Shown here: positions 29,889 through 42,261 of the stretch, piece after piece
Layout: each line of letters begins with the position of its first letter
Position numbering within the stretch: position 1 is the stretch's first letter
DNA from: Cavenderia fasciculata
Lineage: Eukaryota; Evosea; Eumycetozoa; Acytosteliales; Cavenderiaceae
NCBI RefSeq assembly: GCF_000203815.1
Contig: NW_004457718.1
Location: forward strand, 847,336-911,335
DNA: 64,000 nt
Direction of reading: 5' to 3'
Notes under the pieces: model-generated
Databases searched by the model: none
The model's input: only the letters and a program-made list of their open reading frames with translations
Told to the model about the DNA's origin: nothing
Program-made: the position numbers and the translations under genes

Positions 29889-30763
29889 ATGTCTTCAAAA
29901 TTGTTTAGTATTATAGTATTAACTTTATTAGGAATATCATGGGTAATGTTGATTGTTTCAATGGGGTATGCATACATATAAATATATATACAATCACTAA
30001 AGAAGATGTAATTAGAACCTAACCTAACCCATATCATTTCAAATATTTATCTATTTAATTTATTTTAATATTTAGAGCATATTGGTATAGATATTCTGAT
30101 GCATTTGGAAAGGTAACCTATATCAATTTTGAAAAGATGAAAGTACCTAGTGGAAATGTATTATACATTGTCTATGATGATAGTAATAGACATTATTTCG
30201 AGATATTTAAAGCTTCGTTGGCATTTTCAGTGATGGGTTGGTTTGTAGTAACCTTTAATATTGTATTTGTCATTCTCAGTATTGTTGGAATACTCGGTAA
30301 AATACCTCGTGCTCCAATGGGAACGATTACCAAATTCCTTCCTTTGGTAGGATTTTTATTTGCATTTTTGGCAACATTTATTTTTGTTGGATTACCAAAT
30401 GCTATGTATCGGTATGTAAACAAATTCAAATACAAACAATCAAATCAATTAACCTTTTACTTTATTGTATTTAGTGATTGCAAAAAACTAAATAGACAAT
30501 GTGATAGAGATGATTATAAATTTATATACGATGAAAGTAATGGAACTTGGGGTGGACCTTATGCAGGTTGGTGTACTGCAGTTGTATCAATGGCCTTGTT
30601 ATTAGCAGCTTCACTTTTATCAATATTCTTGTGTGATTTTGAAAGTGACAACAACAACAATAAGAAGAAGGACTCTACTACTCCTCCTCCTCCTGCTGCT
30701 GCTGAAACTCAAACTCCTCATCAACCAGATCAACAACCTCAACACCCACAACAAGCATTGTAA
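29889..30763 (+). CDS. Four-TM membrane protein family, member E (233 aa)
   Basis: Exons 29889-29965, 30076-30411 and 30475-30763. TM2 to TM4 follow the family (FKASLAFSVMGW, VGILGKIPRAP, FLATFIFVGLPNAMYR, GGPYAGW), but exon 1 is longer and diverged, and the protein has a Pro/Gln-rich tail (TTPPPPAAAETQTPHQ). The second intron (63 bp) has no stop and keeps the frame, so its retention would add 21 residues; family alignment favours splicing, which joins CG to T at the conserved Arg-Asp-Cys site. Confidence 0.8.
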
Positions 30764-31387
30764 AAGAAAATGTAAAAAAACAACATACCCTACTATATTA
30801 TCATTTTGAAACCCGAGGAGAGAATTATAAATTAAAATAACAAAATTCATTCAATATTTTTAATCATTGTATATATTTAGTAATACGTACACAAAACAAA
30901 TATATAATATATAATACAGAATTGTCACAAATAATTATTTGTATTTTTGATTTCACACACACCATAAATCAAAAACCACATGTGGTTTCTTGTAAGATGT
31001 ACTATTTTCACCGTCGTCACTCACAATTTACTGGTCTCGAATACCTATTAGGTATGATAACAATAATAGAATTCTACAGAGAGGAGGAGAGGAGAGGAGA
31101 GGGGTCAGAAGATATTGAGAGTGATTGATTAATTAATTGATTGACGATGGGGATTTAGTAATATGATCAATAGAGTATAGTAATATCACCGGACAAAAGA
31201 GTGAGTTGAAAAAGGAAATTAATTTCGAACCAGTAGCATTAGTAGTAGTATCATTATTTAATTATCTTTTTTTAGATATTTAATATATAATACTATATTT
31301 AGCAATAATTTTCCATTCATATATTTTTTATAATATTTTATACACAAAGAGTCTAATCGATTAGTTTCAAAAAAAAGAAAAAAAAGG
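30764..31387. other. Intergenic between tetraspan members E and F
   Basis: AT-rich. A purine-rich GAGGAGAGGAGAGGAGAGG stretch lies at 31082-31100, and GATGGGGATTT at 31146-31156 resembles the G-boxes before other members. The short frame at 30922-31128 shows no family feature. Confidence 0.5.
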
Positions 31388-32051
31388 ATGGTGTATAAAC
31401 CAAATGTTATAGTCTTTTCATTATTAGTTGCAAGTTGGATATTAATAATATCTTCATTCCCAAGTATGTTAAAAAATAAAATTAAGAGGATTTATTGATT
31501 GAATGTGAATATTAATCATTTTATAATTTTTATTTTTGATTTTAGCATATTGGTATCAAAAAGAAGAAAATGGATTAAAAATGAGGTTTAATTATAAACA
31601 AATAGAATATGAAGATAAGGATGGAATGGTGTGGCAGGGTGAATTCCCAAATGCAGAGTCTAGAGAATTATCAGTTTATAGAGCTGCATTTGCATTTGAT
31701 ATCATTGGGTTTATGATCTTGTCGATTACCATTTGTTTGGTGTCTATTAGTTTTTTCCCATGTAAACTTGCACCGTGGTTGTCATCGATCACTAAATACT
31801 TTCCAATTGGAGCATTGGTATTTTGCATAGTGTCGGTGGTTATTTTTGCAGGTGCTCTCAAAGAAGCTCGTCACAAGGATTGTGTAAAGATACATGAATA
31901 TTGTGATGACAAAATGTTTGACTTTATAGTTCAAGATTACAATGGTCTTTCTCAACACCCAATCCATGGTTGGGCATTCCTCATCATTGCTACCATCTTT
32001 TTAACTTGTTCAACAATCTCTTCAATAGCAATTAGTGATTATACAAAATAA
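31388..32051 (+). CDS. Four-TM membrane protein family, diverged member F (193 aa)
   Basis: Exons 31388-31463 and 31546-32051. It keeps the four-helix plan (MVYKPNVIVFSLLVASWIL; YRAAFAFDIIGFMILSITIC; KYFPIGALVFCIVSVVIFAG; AFLIIATIFLTCSTISSIAI), the YWYQ motif after TM1, and the RHKDCV Cys loop. It lacks the second intron that members A to E share: the Lys-Asp-Cys junction is contiguous. That suggests precise intron loss, or an older intron-poor branch. The final loop has PIHGW in place of GGPYTGW. Confidence 0.78.
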
Positions 32052-34907
32052 TCAAAATACTCTTCTTTAAAAATTAATAATACTATCATTCAAACCAACT
32101 ATCGATTCCAAAACATACCAACGTAAAAGTATGTTTGTTTGGTTTGAAGAAACAAAAGAAAGAAAAACCAATCAAAAAAAAAAAAAAAGAAATAAAATTA
32201 AACAAAAAAACATTTAGAAAATAATAATTAAATCACTTGAATCATTTAAAGATCATCCTACCATTCGGGGACATCTTGAAAGTTGAATCGATTACCTTTT
32301 TCTGAAAAAAAATCAATACTAAAAATGAAAAATCAATGCAAACTGATCATTGATCTAAAAAAGGTATTGGGTGGTACAGTTTCCGAGGTCATGGTCACGT
32401 GATTTCGGCAAATATAATTGATTCAATTCCAACGCCTTTCGTGTACCAACGGTTAAAGTTTAGTTTAGTTTGTATTTTCACGATCTGTCCTCCTGCTAAA
32501 CATCATACCTATTCTATTATACTTTTGGGGGTGACTATCAATCGATCATACGATAATATTTGAGAGATCTAAATAGTAAAGAGGATGGTTAGGCTCAAGA
32601 GAAGCATCGGCCTAGAGAAATATCTTGAAAAGGTGCAACATCAGCAAAATGCCCTCCAAAAAGAAATTTTTGTTTTAGCCAAAAAAGGACTTGACGATTA
32701 GCCAATTGCGTCAGAGGGTCATGACCCCTCGATGACTAAAATTTCAATTATGAGATTCGATGTTGTTGGCTGTTTCTGCAAAACAACAAACAAAGGAATC
32801 TTCGTCAATCAATATGTGTGTTTTGTTTTTTTTTTTTTGGTTGTTGGTGCGCCTCAGCTTCACACCCTACCCACTCACCCAACATTTGTTTCATTTGTTT
32901 GCGTGTGCATTACCCATACCCATAGATTAGGGTAGGTTCTGTTGGAGGATGGTAGGTTTAGGTTTAGGTTTGCTTGTCAAGCGGTGGGCCAACCAACCAA
33001 CCAAGCAAGCAAACAACCCATTCCACGATCGTTAAAGAAGATAATAATAATATTAATAATTAATAAATTGAGCCCTGCCTCCCTTCTAGAAAGCGATAGG
33101 GAGTGAGGGAGGAACTTCACTCTATTATTACTTTTTTAATACAACAACAAAGTAAATACAACATATCATAGAAGAAGAGAGATAGAAAGAGAGAAAGAGA
33201 GAAAGAGAGAGAGACTTATAAATACAAGCTATAGATATTTCACATCTTGATCGGGCTCGTCTTGTCTTGTTGCTGACGATGTCCTTTGGACTTCCCTCCC
33301 TGCTTGCTAACTCCCTCCTTTATCAAAAACTTTTTTTCATCTGATTTTCGCTTGGATCCATCCATCTCTCAATTGAAAATCAAGATCTATCATAGTTAAG
33401 CTCAACTATCAGCTGATAGCTGCTCTTCTTTCTTTCACACAAACATACTATATATATATATATATTTCTTTCATTTACCTTTTCACATACCTACTAAGTA
33501 TATAGTAGATACCTATATTTATATTTATTTATATTTAAAGTAGTTTTAACATTTCACTATTATGAACCTCCTATAGATGATAAATATTAAAAGTTGTAAG
33601 TTTTAAAAAGAAATATAGAATACCTATTGTTTCAAAAGTCACCTCACCTCACCTCACCCCCACCTACCGACCTACCCATCTGTCGACACACACGCGATTA
33701 GGTATTCATTCTACAAACCACACACCATGTTTTCAAAAAATGTCACCAAAAATCGTCACTATCACGACTCTCGTCTTGATCTACCCATCCACCACCACCA
33801 CCACTACGCCACTCTTTGCAACCAACTACACGCTCTTTCCATTGCCATTTTAAAAACATTTTGTTTTAAAGATAGTAGAGAAAAAAAAAAAAAAGTCATC
33901 CCATAGATTTGGTTGGGAATAATAATAGTAATCCAATGATCCAAACATGATGACTATTATTATTATTCATGGTTGACAATGACACCAACAAACCTTCCAA
34001 GAAAAGTCGATCCATTTATCACCCCCTCTCTGCTCCCTTCTTACCCTTGGTTCGTCTGTTATTAAATCGTTTACTCATTCTTTTAGTTTGTTTGTTGTTC
34101 AACAACACACTTTTTGTTTTTTAAAAGTTGACTACTCTTTTTTTTTTTTTTTTTTTGTATCTTTACTACTTCTACTACTACTTCTCTATTCTAATTCCTC
34201 CTTTCTTGACTGTATTTTATTCCGTACCCCTACCATATCTTCCAATCCCTTTCCATACCTACCTACCTTCACCAATCCAATTATTTTTTTTTGGATTCCA
34301 GACCAATCCAATTGTCAATTTTTTAGTGTAACCGAATCCTTTATACTATCAACTACTTTGAGATCTTTTGACAGATGAGTTGGGAATGACAAACTACAGA
34401 CGTTTACAAGGGAGGGGGGAACAAGGACCTATCTTTGAAAATATTGTTGTTTTGGGTGTCAACACTGCCATGCCATTTGACAATCGATTATTTAAAAATA
34501 TATTGGATTATGACAACGAGTTTGTTTTACGATTAAAATAACAATAACAACAACAACAACAACAAACTTTAAAACAACAAACAATTACAAAACCGATAAA
34601 ATATAATTATTAATAATTATTCTAAACAAATCCAAGAACAAACGATATCAAACAAACATTTCCAAACACCTTTTTAAAAAAATATATTTATCCATCAATC
34701 AATCAATCAATCATTATTATTAATTGGCCATTTCAACCCAGTTGGTTTGGGATTTCTATTCAAACAAATCAATCAATCTTACTAATTTTATATCCTTTTA
34801 ACTTTTTGAAATAGGCTAAATATATTTATTTATTTATTTATTTATTTTTTTGAGGAGAGTAAAGATACTTTTTTATTTAATTTCCCATTTCCTTTTTTTA
34901 AACAAAA
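32052..34907. other. Gene-poor 2.9-kb intergenic stretch
   Basis: I find no convincing coding frame; the ORFs here are homopolymer-driven. Noted features: TGACCC-type palindrome GAGGGTCATGACCCCTC at about 32716-32732; an imperfect CCTCCCT/AGGGAGG hairpin at about 33070-33112; (GAAA/GAGA)n at 33177-33211; an (AT)n run at 33450; T-runs at 34138-34156. Much of it is probably the long promoter and leader of the zf-C3HC3H gene. No tRNA or rRNA signature was seen. Confidence 0.5.
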
Positions 34908-37107
34908 ATGGAACCATATAACCAAGAAGACAGTAAGTAGTACGAACAAATAAAAATCCGTTTAAAAAAAACAAAATTAATTTATTGATCAACTTTATTT
35001 ATTAATCTTTTTGTTTTTTGTTTTTTATCTTATTTCCCTAGAAACCTTTCCACCAGATTATAAGACTTTATATTCAGATTTGATTAAAAAATATAATCAT
35101 TTACAAGAAGAGAATAATGATCAAACCAAAGAATCAAATGCCAAAATCAACAGACTTGAAAAAGAAAAGAAATATTTATTGGATAAATTATTAATCTTTG
35201 AAAATTTAGATGAAAAAGATAATAACCAAAATAATCAAAATAATAATAATAATAATAATAATTTTTCATTTGAAGATGATTCAGACAATGAATCTGAAAA
35301 TAATAATAATAATAATAGTATTAATATAATAATTGAAAGGAAATCCAAAACAACAAGAATATCATCAAACAACATCAACAACCATAACAACAACAACAAT
35401 CTAATTAAATTAGATTCAGCAACTTCATCACCTCCACTTTTTTTTCAAAATTCAGCAACCTCATCACCTCCCATTAATCCCAATTTAACAACATCTTTGA
35501 ATTCAAGATTTTCACCAATTACTCATCACCCTATATCATCCTCATCATCAACAACATACAAGAATCAATATCATTCATCTCCACCACCACCAGCGGCTGC
35601 TGCTGGACATCAAAATACTCCTTATCAATATGAAGAATATCATCAATACGATTTGCCAACTATTAATAGTAGTAGACATCATAATCATCACCACAACAGC
35701 CGGAATAATAATAATAATAATAATAATAATGACCAACCTAGACAACCACAACAACAACCAAGATATTCACCTCCATCATCACCAACCACGGTTGTGTATC
35801 CATCTTTAAATAATTCTCCACCTCCAAAATCAAAATCAACGCCAGTCCAAACCCAACAACACCAACAACCCCCAAGACCCAATTTCCCATCACCTCCCAA
35901 TACATCTTCTCATGGTGGAGTTTATCCTCCTCCTCCCCCTCCTTCTTCTTCTCAAAATCATTTCCCAAATTTTAATAGTCATCAACTTTATCAACATCAT
36001 CATCATCATCATTCAGTTGTACGTCAACCACCTCCACCTCCACCTCCACATCCACCTTCACAACCACCACAACAAACCCCATTACAATTTATACATTATC
36101 CTATAACTAGGTCCTCAACATCAACAACATCAACACAACAAACCCGTCCACAACCTACATTACCATTATCACCTCCACCAACTCCCTCACCACCTCCACC
36201 ACCTCTTCTTCCCACTACTCCTCTACCAACACCCTCACCAACATCACACAAACCAAGCCAAAGAGGTGGAAGAAAAAAAGGTAGGGAAGGAAGACTAGGA
36301 GCACAATTACATATTAATCCTGGTATTAATGAAAGGTTGGCAAGTGGGGAGGATCCAAAGGTTGGCGAGTATAATTTCGAAGGACCCCCACCAGTTGCCA
36401 AACCAGGACACTGTGCAGCCTTTGGGAAGAACCGTCTGTGCAAGAGTAAATCATTGGTCAATTGTAAATACTGTTGGCATCATGCACCATTGGATCCAAA
36501 CTCTGATTTTAAATGGTGTGAATATATTACCGATCATCAAGTTGGCAATAAAATAGTTGGTAAAAAGTGTAATGTTCCAGTCTCCAAAGCAAAGAATAGA
36601 AGATATTGTGGTTACCACGTTCCAAAAGAAATATCTGAAAATGAACAAAATAATAATAATAATAATAATAATCAATCATCAATGGAGGTTGTAGTAGTAA
36701 CTGGAAAAAGAAAAAAGAATAATAGTATTATTGATAAAGATTTACCAGAAAATAGAAAAACAGCTAGATATGGTGGTGGTGGTGGTAGTGGTGGAGATGA
36801 TAATGATAATGATGAAGAAGATGAAGATGATCATTATTCATATTCTTTTTCTGATCATCAAACTGGGTCATCTAGTCCATTACCTCCACCATCATCATTC
36901 TCACCATTCTCACCTACCAATTTTACAAGTAGTGTTTTATCTACATCAACTACATCAACTTCATCAACCACTTTACGAAATCCTTTTAGCAGCCGTGCTT
37001 ACTTTGGAAATCATCCAAAAAAACATAATAATAATCAAAATCAAAATAATAATCAAAATAATAATCAAGATAATGACCAAGACAGTGATCAAGATAGTGA
37101 TCAATAA
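34908..37107 (+). CDS. zf-C3HC3H (KANSL2/INO80D-like) nuclear protein, 696 aa
   Basis: Exon 1 is only 25 bp (34908-34932, MEPYNQED plus one base), and exon 2 is 35042-37107. The N-terminus holds a coiled coil (residues 15-65), then a very long low-complexity region of Asn, His, Pro and Ser runs. Near residues 465-545 two zinc-binding modules occur: C-x8-C-x7-C-x2-C-x2-H (CKYCWHH) and a second ending YCGYH. This is the potential DNA-binding domain of KANSL2 and INO80D proteins, subunits of histone acetyltransferase or remodelling complexes. An acidic Asp/Glu run and Ser/Thr-rich and Asn/Gln-rich tails follow. A chromatin role is likely; the exact complex is not decided. Confidence 0.75.
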
Positions 37108-37175
37108 AAATAATATATTTTCCTTTCCCACCAGCTTCATCCAACTTCATCCTCTTCATCCAACTTTCATCCAAA

Positions 37176-37217
<42 letters not shown>

Positions 37218-37482
37218 TTGAAAAATATTAAATTTGAAATCGATCAATCAAACAAACATTAAATATATATTTAACATTCTACTCAGTGACTACTTTTTAT
37301 AAAGCTTAATAGAGTTGATCTTATTATTCTTTTGTGTTTTATTAATATTTAATTTACAATCCATGAAATGAATGAGGAAAAAATTTTCAAAGTCATCTTG
37401 ACATCATAACTCTTACAAAATTTGAAGATCATTCGTCTCTAGAGCTAAATTAAAGAAGAATAAGAGTAATAAGAGAATAAAG
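37108..37482. other. Intergenic, with (AAT)n microsatellite
   Basis: (AAT)n at 37178-37217 lies in the probable 3' UTR of the zinc-finger gene. The remainder is AT-rich spacer before the EMC3 gene. Confidence 0.6.
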
Positions 37483-38532
37483 ATGAATGTACAAGAGGCA
37501 TTAGTATTAGACCCAGCTATTAGAAACTGGGTAGTTATACCTATTGCACTTATATTGATATTCGTCAGTGCTTTAAAGTTTAACATTGCAAACTTGATGT
37601 CTCAAACTGAAAGAAAACAAAGTCTACAGAATATAATGGAATTGTAAGAAAGATAAGAGATGATTGATTAGATAGATAGATAGATAGATATAAGAATAGA
37701 TATAGATAGATAGATAGATCGATTACTAATCACACACAATGAATGATTATTAGACAAACAATACTTAGAGCAAAAAGATTAGCAACCAATTCAAATAGAA
37801 TACCATATCAATCATTTAATTCAAGAAAACAATATTTTACAAATAGAGTATAGTATATCATACATAATATGATATTTAGAGACATAGATATATAATGAAA
37901 CTAATCAATCATTTCTTTCTTTCATAATCATTTAGGAAACAGGAATATTAATAGCAAAAGAAAAAAATACATCATCAAATCCAATGGGAGTATTGGGTAA
38001 TGCATTTAAAGATCAATCGGGAGTGACTGATATGTTGAAAGGTAATATTGTAAATTTTGTACCACAAGTTGGTTTGATGGCATGGGTCAACCATTTCTTT
38101 TCTGGATTTGTTGCTGTAAAGATTCCATTCTTCCCATTGACCATTCGTTTCAAGACATTCCTTCAACGTGGTATTGAAATGTCATCACTCGACGTTTCCT
38201 ATGTGTCTTCACTCAGTTGGTATTTCCTCTGTTGGTTTGGTATGGAGGGTATCAACTCTATCCTCCTCGCTGAAAAGTATCAACCAAACTCGACTCTATA
38301 CGCATCACAACTCGAACAAGGTGTGCCACCACAACAACAACCAATCACTCAACTCTACACAAACGAACGTGAAAACATTGAATTGATCAATCACGATTGG
38401 TTAATGGAAAATGTTGAACAAAGATTCTTAAACAAATTAAAGAATATTGAAGAAGTCAAACAATCCAACAAAACATCTACAACTAAATCTTCTTCTTCTT
38501 CATCATTATTAAAAGATAAGAAGAAAAAGTAA
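37483..38532 (+). CDS. emc3: ER membrane protein complex subunit 3
   Basis: Exons 37483-37643, 37754-37847 and 37936-38532 give 283 aa. The N-terminus (LVLDPAIRNWVVIPI) and the segments NPMGVLGNAFKDQSG, VPQVGLMAWVNHFFSGFV, KIPFFPLTIRFK and LDVSYVSSLSWYFLCWFG are diagnostic for EMC3 (TMEM111). EMC3 is the Oxa1-superfamily core of the ER membrane complex that inserts tail-anchored and multipass proteins. Three TM segments are visible, near residues 17-37, 118-138 and 170-190. The C-terminal tail is Gln- then Ser/Lys-rich, a dictyostelid-style extension. Length matches the family (about 260-280). Confidence 0.95.
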
Positions 38533-38624
38533 TAATAGAAATCAATCATAATTTAATCTAAGCATCGTATATGTATATTTACAAAAAATGGGATCATTGG
38601 ATCACATTATTATTATTATTATTT

Positions 38625-39608
38625 TTAAGAGTTGATATTCATTGCATTATGTAATTCCATTCTAGAGGTTATATTTTGTAATTGACTGTCATTGATTAAA
38701 GGTGAATGGGTCCATAACAAAATGACATTGGATAGAATATCAAATGTTAATTGACTGGCACTTGTTAGATCGCTTGCTATAGATTGTTTCATTTGAAAGT
38801 CTTGTTCGTAATTGGTCAATGTACAACACATAAAATCTATAAAATCAAATAATGATACTTCTACATTGTTTATACCTCTATCATTCATTTTCTAAAAAAA
38901 CGTAAAAAGTAAATAAGGATGGATGGATGGTAGATAGGTCTCTCTTTTTGGTGTAAACATACATATATTTCATTTTGATTTAAAGATAAAGTTGTAGATA
39001 ATATCTTTTGAGCATCTGTTTTAATATTATTCATTTCAATTAAAAATGATTCTATCATATTGATATGATGAATGATTCTACCAATTGGACTTCTATTGTT
39101 TCCACCATTATTATTTGTCTTTGTTGTTGATGATGATTCTTTAACTGATAATAAATCAACATCATTGCTTATATTTTGATCATCATCATCATCTTCATCT
39201 TCTTCGACGTCATCTTCACCAATATCTTGATTCGCTTCATCTTTATCTTCTTGTTGATCGTTATTTTTGTTTATGATATATTGTTTTCTAGGTCTTGATT
39301 TTTGATAGTTTATAGTATCTATACCATCGAGTAATTCATAATGTAGTATTGCTAGACGCGATTGATCAGCATCACTTCCAACAGCTTGTACTCTTTGTAT
39401 TAATCTATGTAAATGTGTTTGACATCTTTGATTGTAATAATCAATCTTGCTTACTCTACAAAACCAAAACCAATCAATCAATCAACGTTAGTTATAACAT
39501 GTTTGTTACAATATCTTCTTCTTGTATTTATTCACACACAAATACATACACATCTTGAAAGTTGTTATATAGTCGTTTGACATTAATCGAATATGATATG
39601 AGAGACAT
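38625..39608 (-). CDS. Probable CINP-like (CDK2-interacting protein) homologue, 272 aa
   Basis: Three minus-strand exons (39550-39608, 38963-39455, 38625-38891) with GTATGT donors join in frame. The N-terminal helix (INVKRLYNNFQDVVSKIDYY) and the C-terminal block (LTNYEQDFQMKQSIASDL, then LWTHSPLINDSQLQNI) match the layout of CINP, a small helical protein linked to replication origins and checkpoint signalling. The middle has an acidic Asp/Glu run and Asn/Ser linker, which is low complexity. The similarity is from memory of the pattern and moderate; another helical family remains possible. It is convergent with EMC3 (93 bp apart). Confidence 0.5.
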
Positions 39609-39718
39609 TAGATTATATTAAAATAATAAAATCTGAGGTCAAAGATACAGTATCGTCGTCTTTGCAAAAAAGGTATTTCTTGTTAAATTTTAGTTTGTTT
39701 TAAAAGATAAGAAGAAAA

Positions 39719-40536
39719 ATGAATACAACTACCACAACCACAACAACAACCTTTCATAGTATATTCAAAGTATCAATCATTAGAAAAAGAATATTCAATC
39801 ATATTGATGAGATATCAAAACAACAACAAAAAATAAATAATAGTAATAATGATGGTGATGAGAATGTTAATATTTGGTTAAAAGGTAGAGATATTGTAAA
39901 GTTACCTTTTCTTGGTATGATTGTTCGTTATGCAATGCCATGGGACTTTATCAAACATTATTTACCATCAAGAGAGAATGATAATGTATTGTTTGAAAGA
40001 AGAATGCATACAATTACAAAGTATTGTGGTCACCGAAATGCTCGGTTGGATACACTCAAACATTTGATTGATGATTGGTCACCTGATTACAATCCTCAAG
40101 AACCACATTCAAATCAACAAAAACAGAATGCTGGTTTATCAATAGAATATTATTCACAATTGGTTACATCGATTGCTGCAGTTGGTCATGTCGATCTATT
40201 TGAGTATCTTATCACTAGGTATCCAAATATCAATATTGTAATTGATGCTAAAATAGAAGCATCTGAAGCTGGTCATTTACCAATATTAAAGTCATTAGAT
40301 TCTATTAATAGAGGAAGAAGTGGATTGAAAGATGATACTTTTGATTTCCGCAAGGCTATATCAAATGGACATTTAAATGTTGTCGAATATTTAACAGACA
40401 AAGGATTTAAATATACTGGTTCAATTTCAGCTGCTGTTCAAAGTGGTAGATTAAGTTTAGTAAAGGTAATATAATATAATATGATATATATATAATATAA
40501 TATAATATAAATTAAATATTCTTTATTTATTCATTA

Positions 40537-40592
<56 letters not shown>

Positions 40593-41971
40593 GTATTTAG
40601 TATCTTCATTATAATCAAACTGGTATGGCAGTGAGTCATGATGCAATGGATAGAGCTGCTACTATGGGTTCATTAGGTATACTTAAAGTATGTATAAATA
40701 ATAATAATAATATCTTGAAATTATTACTATAATATTAACCAATCATTTATTTAATTAGTTTCTACATGAACATAGACCTGAAGGATGCTCAAAAATTGCA
40801 ATGGATAAAGCATCAGAAAAAGGATATTTGGAGGTTGTAAAATGGTTACACGAAAATAGAAGTGAAGGAAGTACAACTTGTGCTATGGATTTGGCATCAA
40901 GTTTAGAGATGATTCAATATCTTCATACACATCGTACAGAGGGATGCTCTAAAACTGCTATGGATTATGCTAGTGGATGTGGTAGATTAGATGTCGTCAA
41001 ATGGTTACACGAAAATAGAAGTGAGGGTTGTTCAACAGCTGCCATTGATAGGGCATCCAAGAATGGTCATTTTGATGTTGTAAAGGTAAATATATAATAA
41101 TAATAATAATAATATAAAGTATACTTTACTTTACTTTACTAATAATTTATTATTCTTTTTTATTTATATAGTTTTTATATGATAATAGAACTGAAGGATG
41201 TTTGTCAAATGCAATACATGGAGTACTTGATTTAGAGATGGTTGAATTTCTATTTACCAATTTAGGTGCTAGAAGTGGAAGATCGACAATCAATGATCTG
41301 GTGGGTCGTGGTAGACTGGATATCATCCAGTTTCTTCACGAGCATGGCGATGAAGGTGACGATGAAGATGATGGTATTTGGTACTATGCAATGGATGAAG
41401 CTGCAGAACAAGGTAATCTCGAAATGGTCAAAGTATGTAATACATCATAACCATCACCAATTTCATCAAGATTCTAATTATAATCATTATTTTTATTATT
41501 GTTATTGTTTAGTGGTTTCATACTAATCGTACAGAGGGGTGTACAAACTATGCGATGAATCATGCAGCACAAAAAGGATATTTGGAGATAGTAGAGTTCC
41601 TTCATAAACACAGAACTGAAGGATGTACAACCTTTGCTCTTGATCAAGCTGCTCGAGGAGGCCATTTCGAAGTGGTCAAGTTTCTACATTTTAATCGTAC
41701 AGAAGGATGTACAACTGATGCGATTGATGGAACATATAGATTGGAAATAATACAGTTTCTTCATAAACACAGAACAGAGGGATGTACTCGACATGTATTA
41801 CATTCAAAGGCACCAACAACCGACGATTTCTACCATGTTTTAAAATATGTATTGGACAATAACATGGTATCTAGATATCACATTGAACGCATATACAACA
41901 ATCGGTCATACTATAATCAAGAATATGAATTAAGACATTTATTAGGTCAATATTTATCATCAACCAAATAA
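39719..41971 (+). CDS. Ankyrin-like repeat protein 3, 626 aa, five exons
   Basis: Exons 39719-40465, 40601-40687, 40759-41085, 41172-41432 and 41513-41971, all phase 0. The N-terminal domain is complete (IRKRIFNHIDEISKQ; LKGRDIVKLPFLGMI; YAMPWDFIKHYLPS; CGHRNARLDTLKHL). Repeats such as FLHEHRPEGCSKIAMDKASE follow, and the C-terminal cap reads VLKYVLDNNMVSR. Intron 1 contains a long (CT)n run before the acceptor. The last exon fuses several repeats, unlike genes 1 and 5 where they are split. Confidence 0.86.
40541..40589 (+). repeat. (CT)n microsatellite in intron 1 of ankyrin-like gene 3
   Basis: About 24 CT units that extend the polypyrimidine tract before the TTTAG acceptor. Confidence 0.95.
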
Positions 41972-41973
41972 TC

Positions 41974-41977
41974 CATA

Positions 41978-42023
<46 letters not shown>
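41974..42023 (+). repeat. (AAT)n microsatellite
   Basis: About 15 AAT units just after the stop of ankyrin-like gene 3, within the 290-bp spacer before gene 4. Confidence 0.9.
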
Positions 42024-42024
<1 letters not shown>

Positions 42025-42261
42025 GAAGATTAAAATAATAATTGAATGGATTTATTTTTAATAGTTGACAACTAAACAAAATATTTTAATCTAAAATCAG
42101 AATTTTTCCTGGATGTTGGACAAGATTAACCCTTCCATCCTTCCATTCCTCTGGTGAAAGCACCAGCTACCCATTATAAATTAAATCATTTCGACTGCCA
42201 AAGATCAACACTAAAAAGGGTGGAAATAATAATAAATCGGCAATGAAAGTTTCATAAAACT

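Noticed and set aside
35575-36461. Antisense frames across the zf-C3HC3H gene
   Set aside because: Mirror translations of Asn, His and Pro repeats; no independent evidence.
36731-37231. 166-codon alternative frame at the end of the zf-C3HC3H gene
   Set aside because: Shifted reading of the same low-complexity DNA (Ile/Met/Lys-rich).
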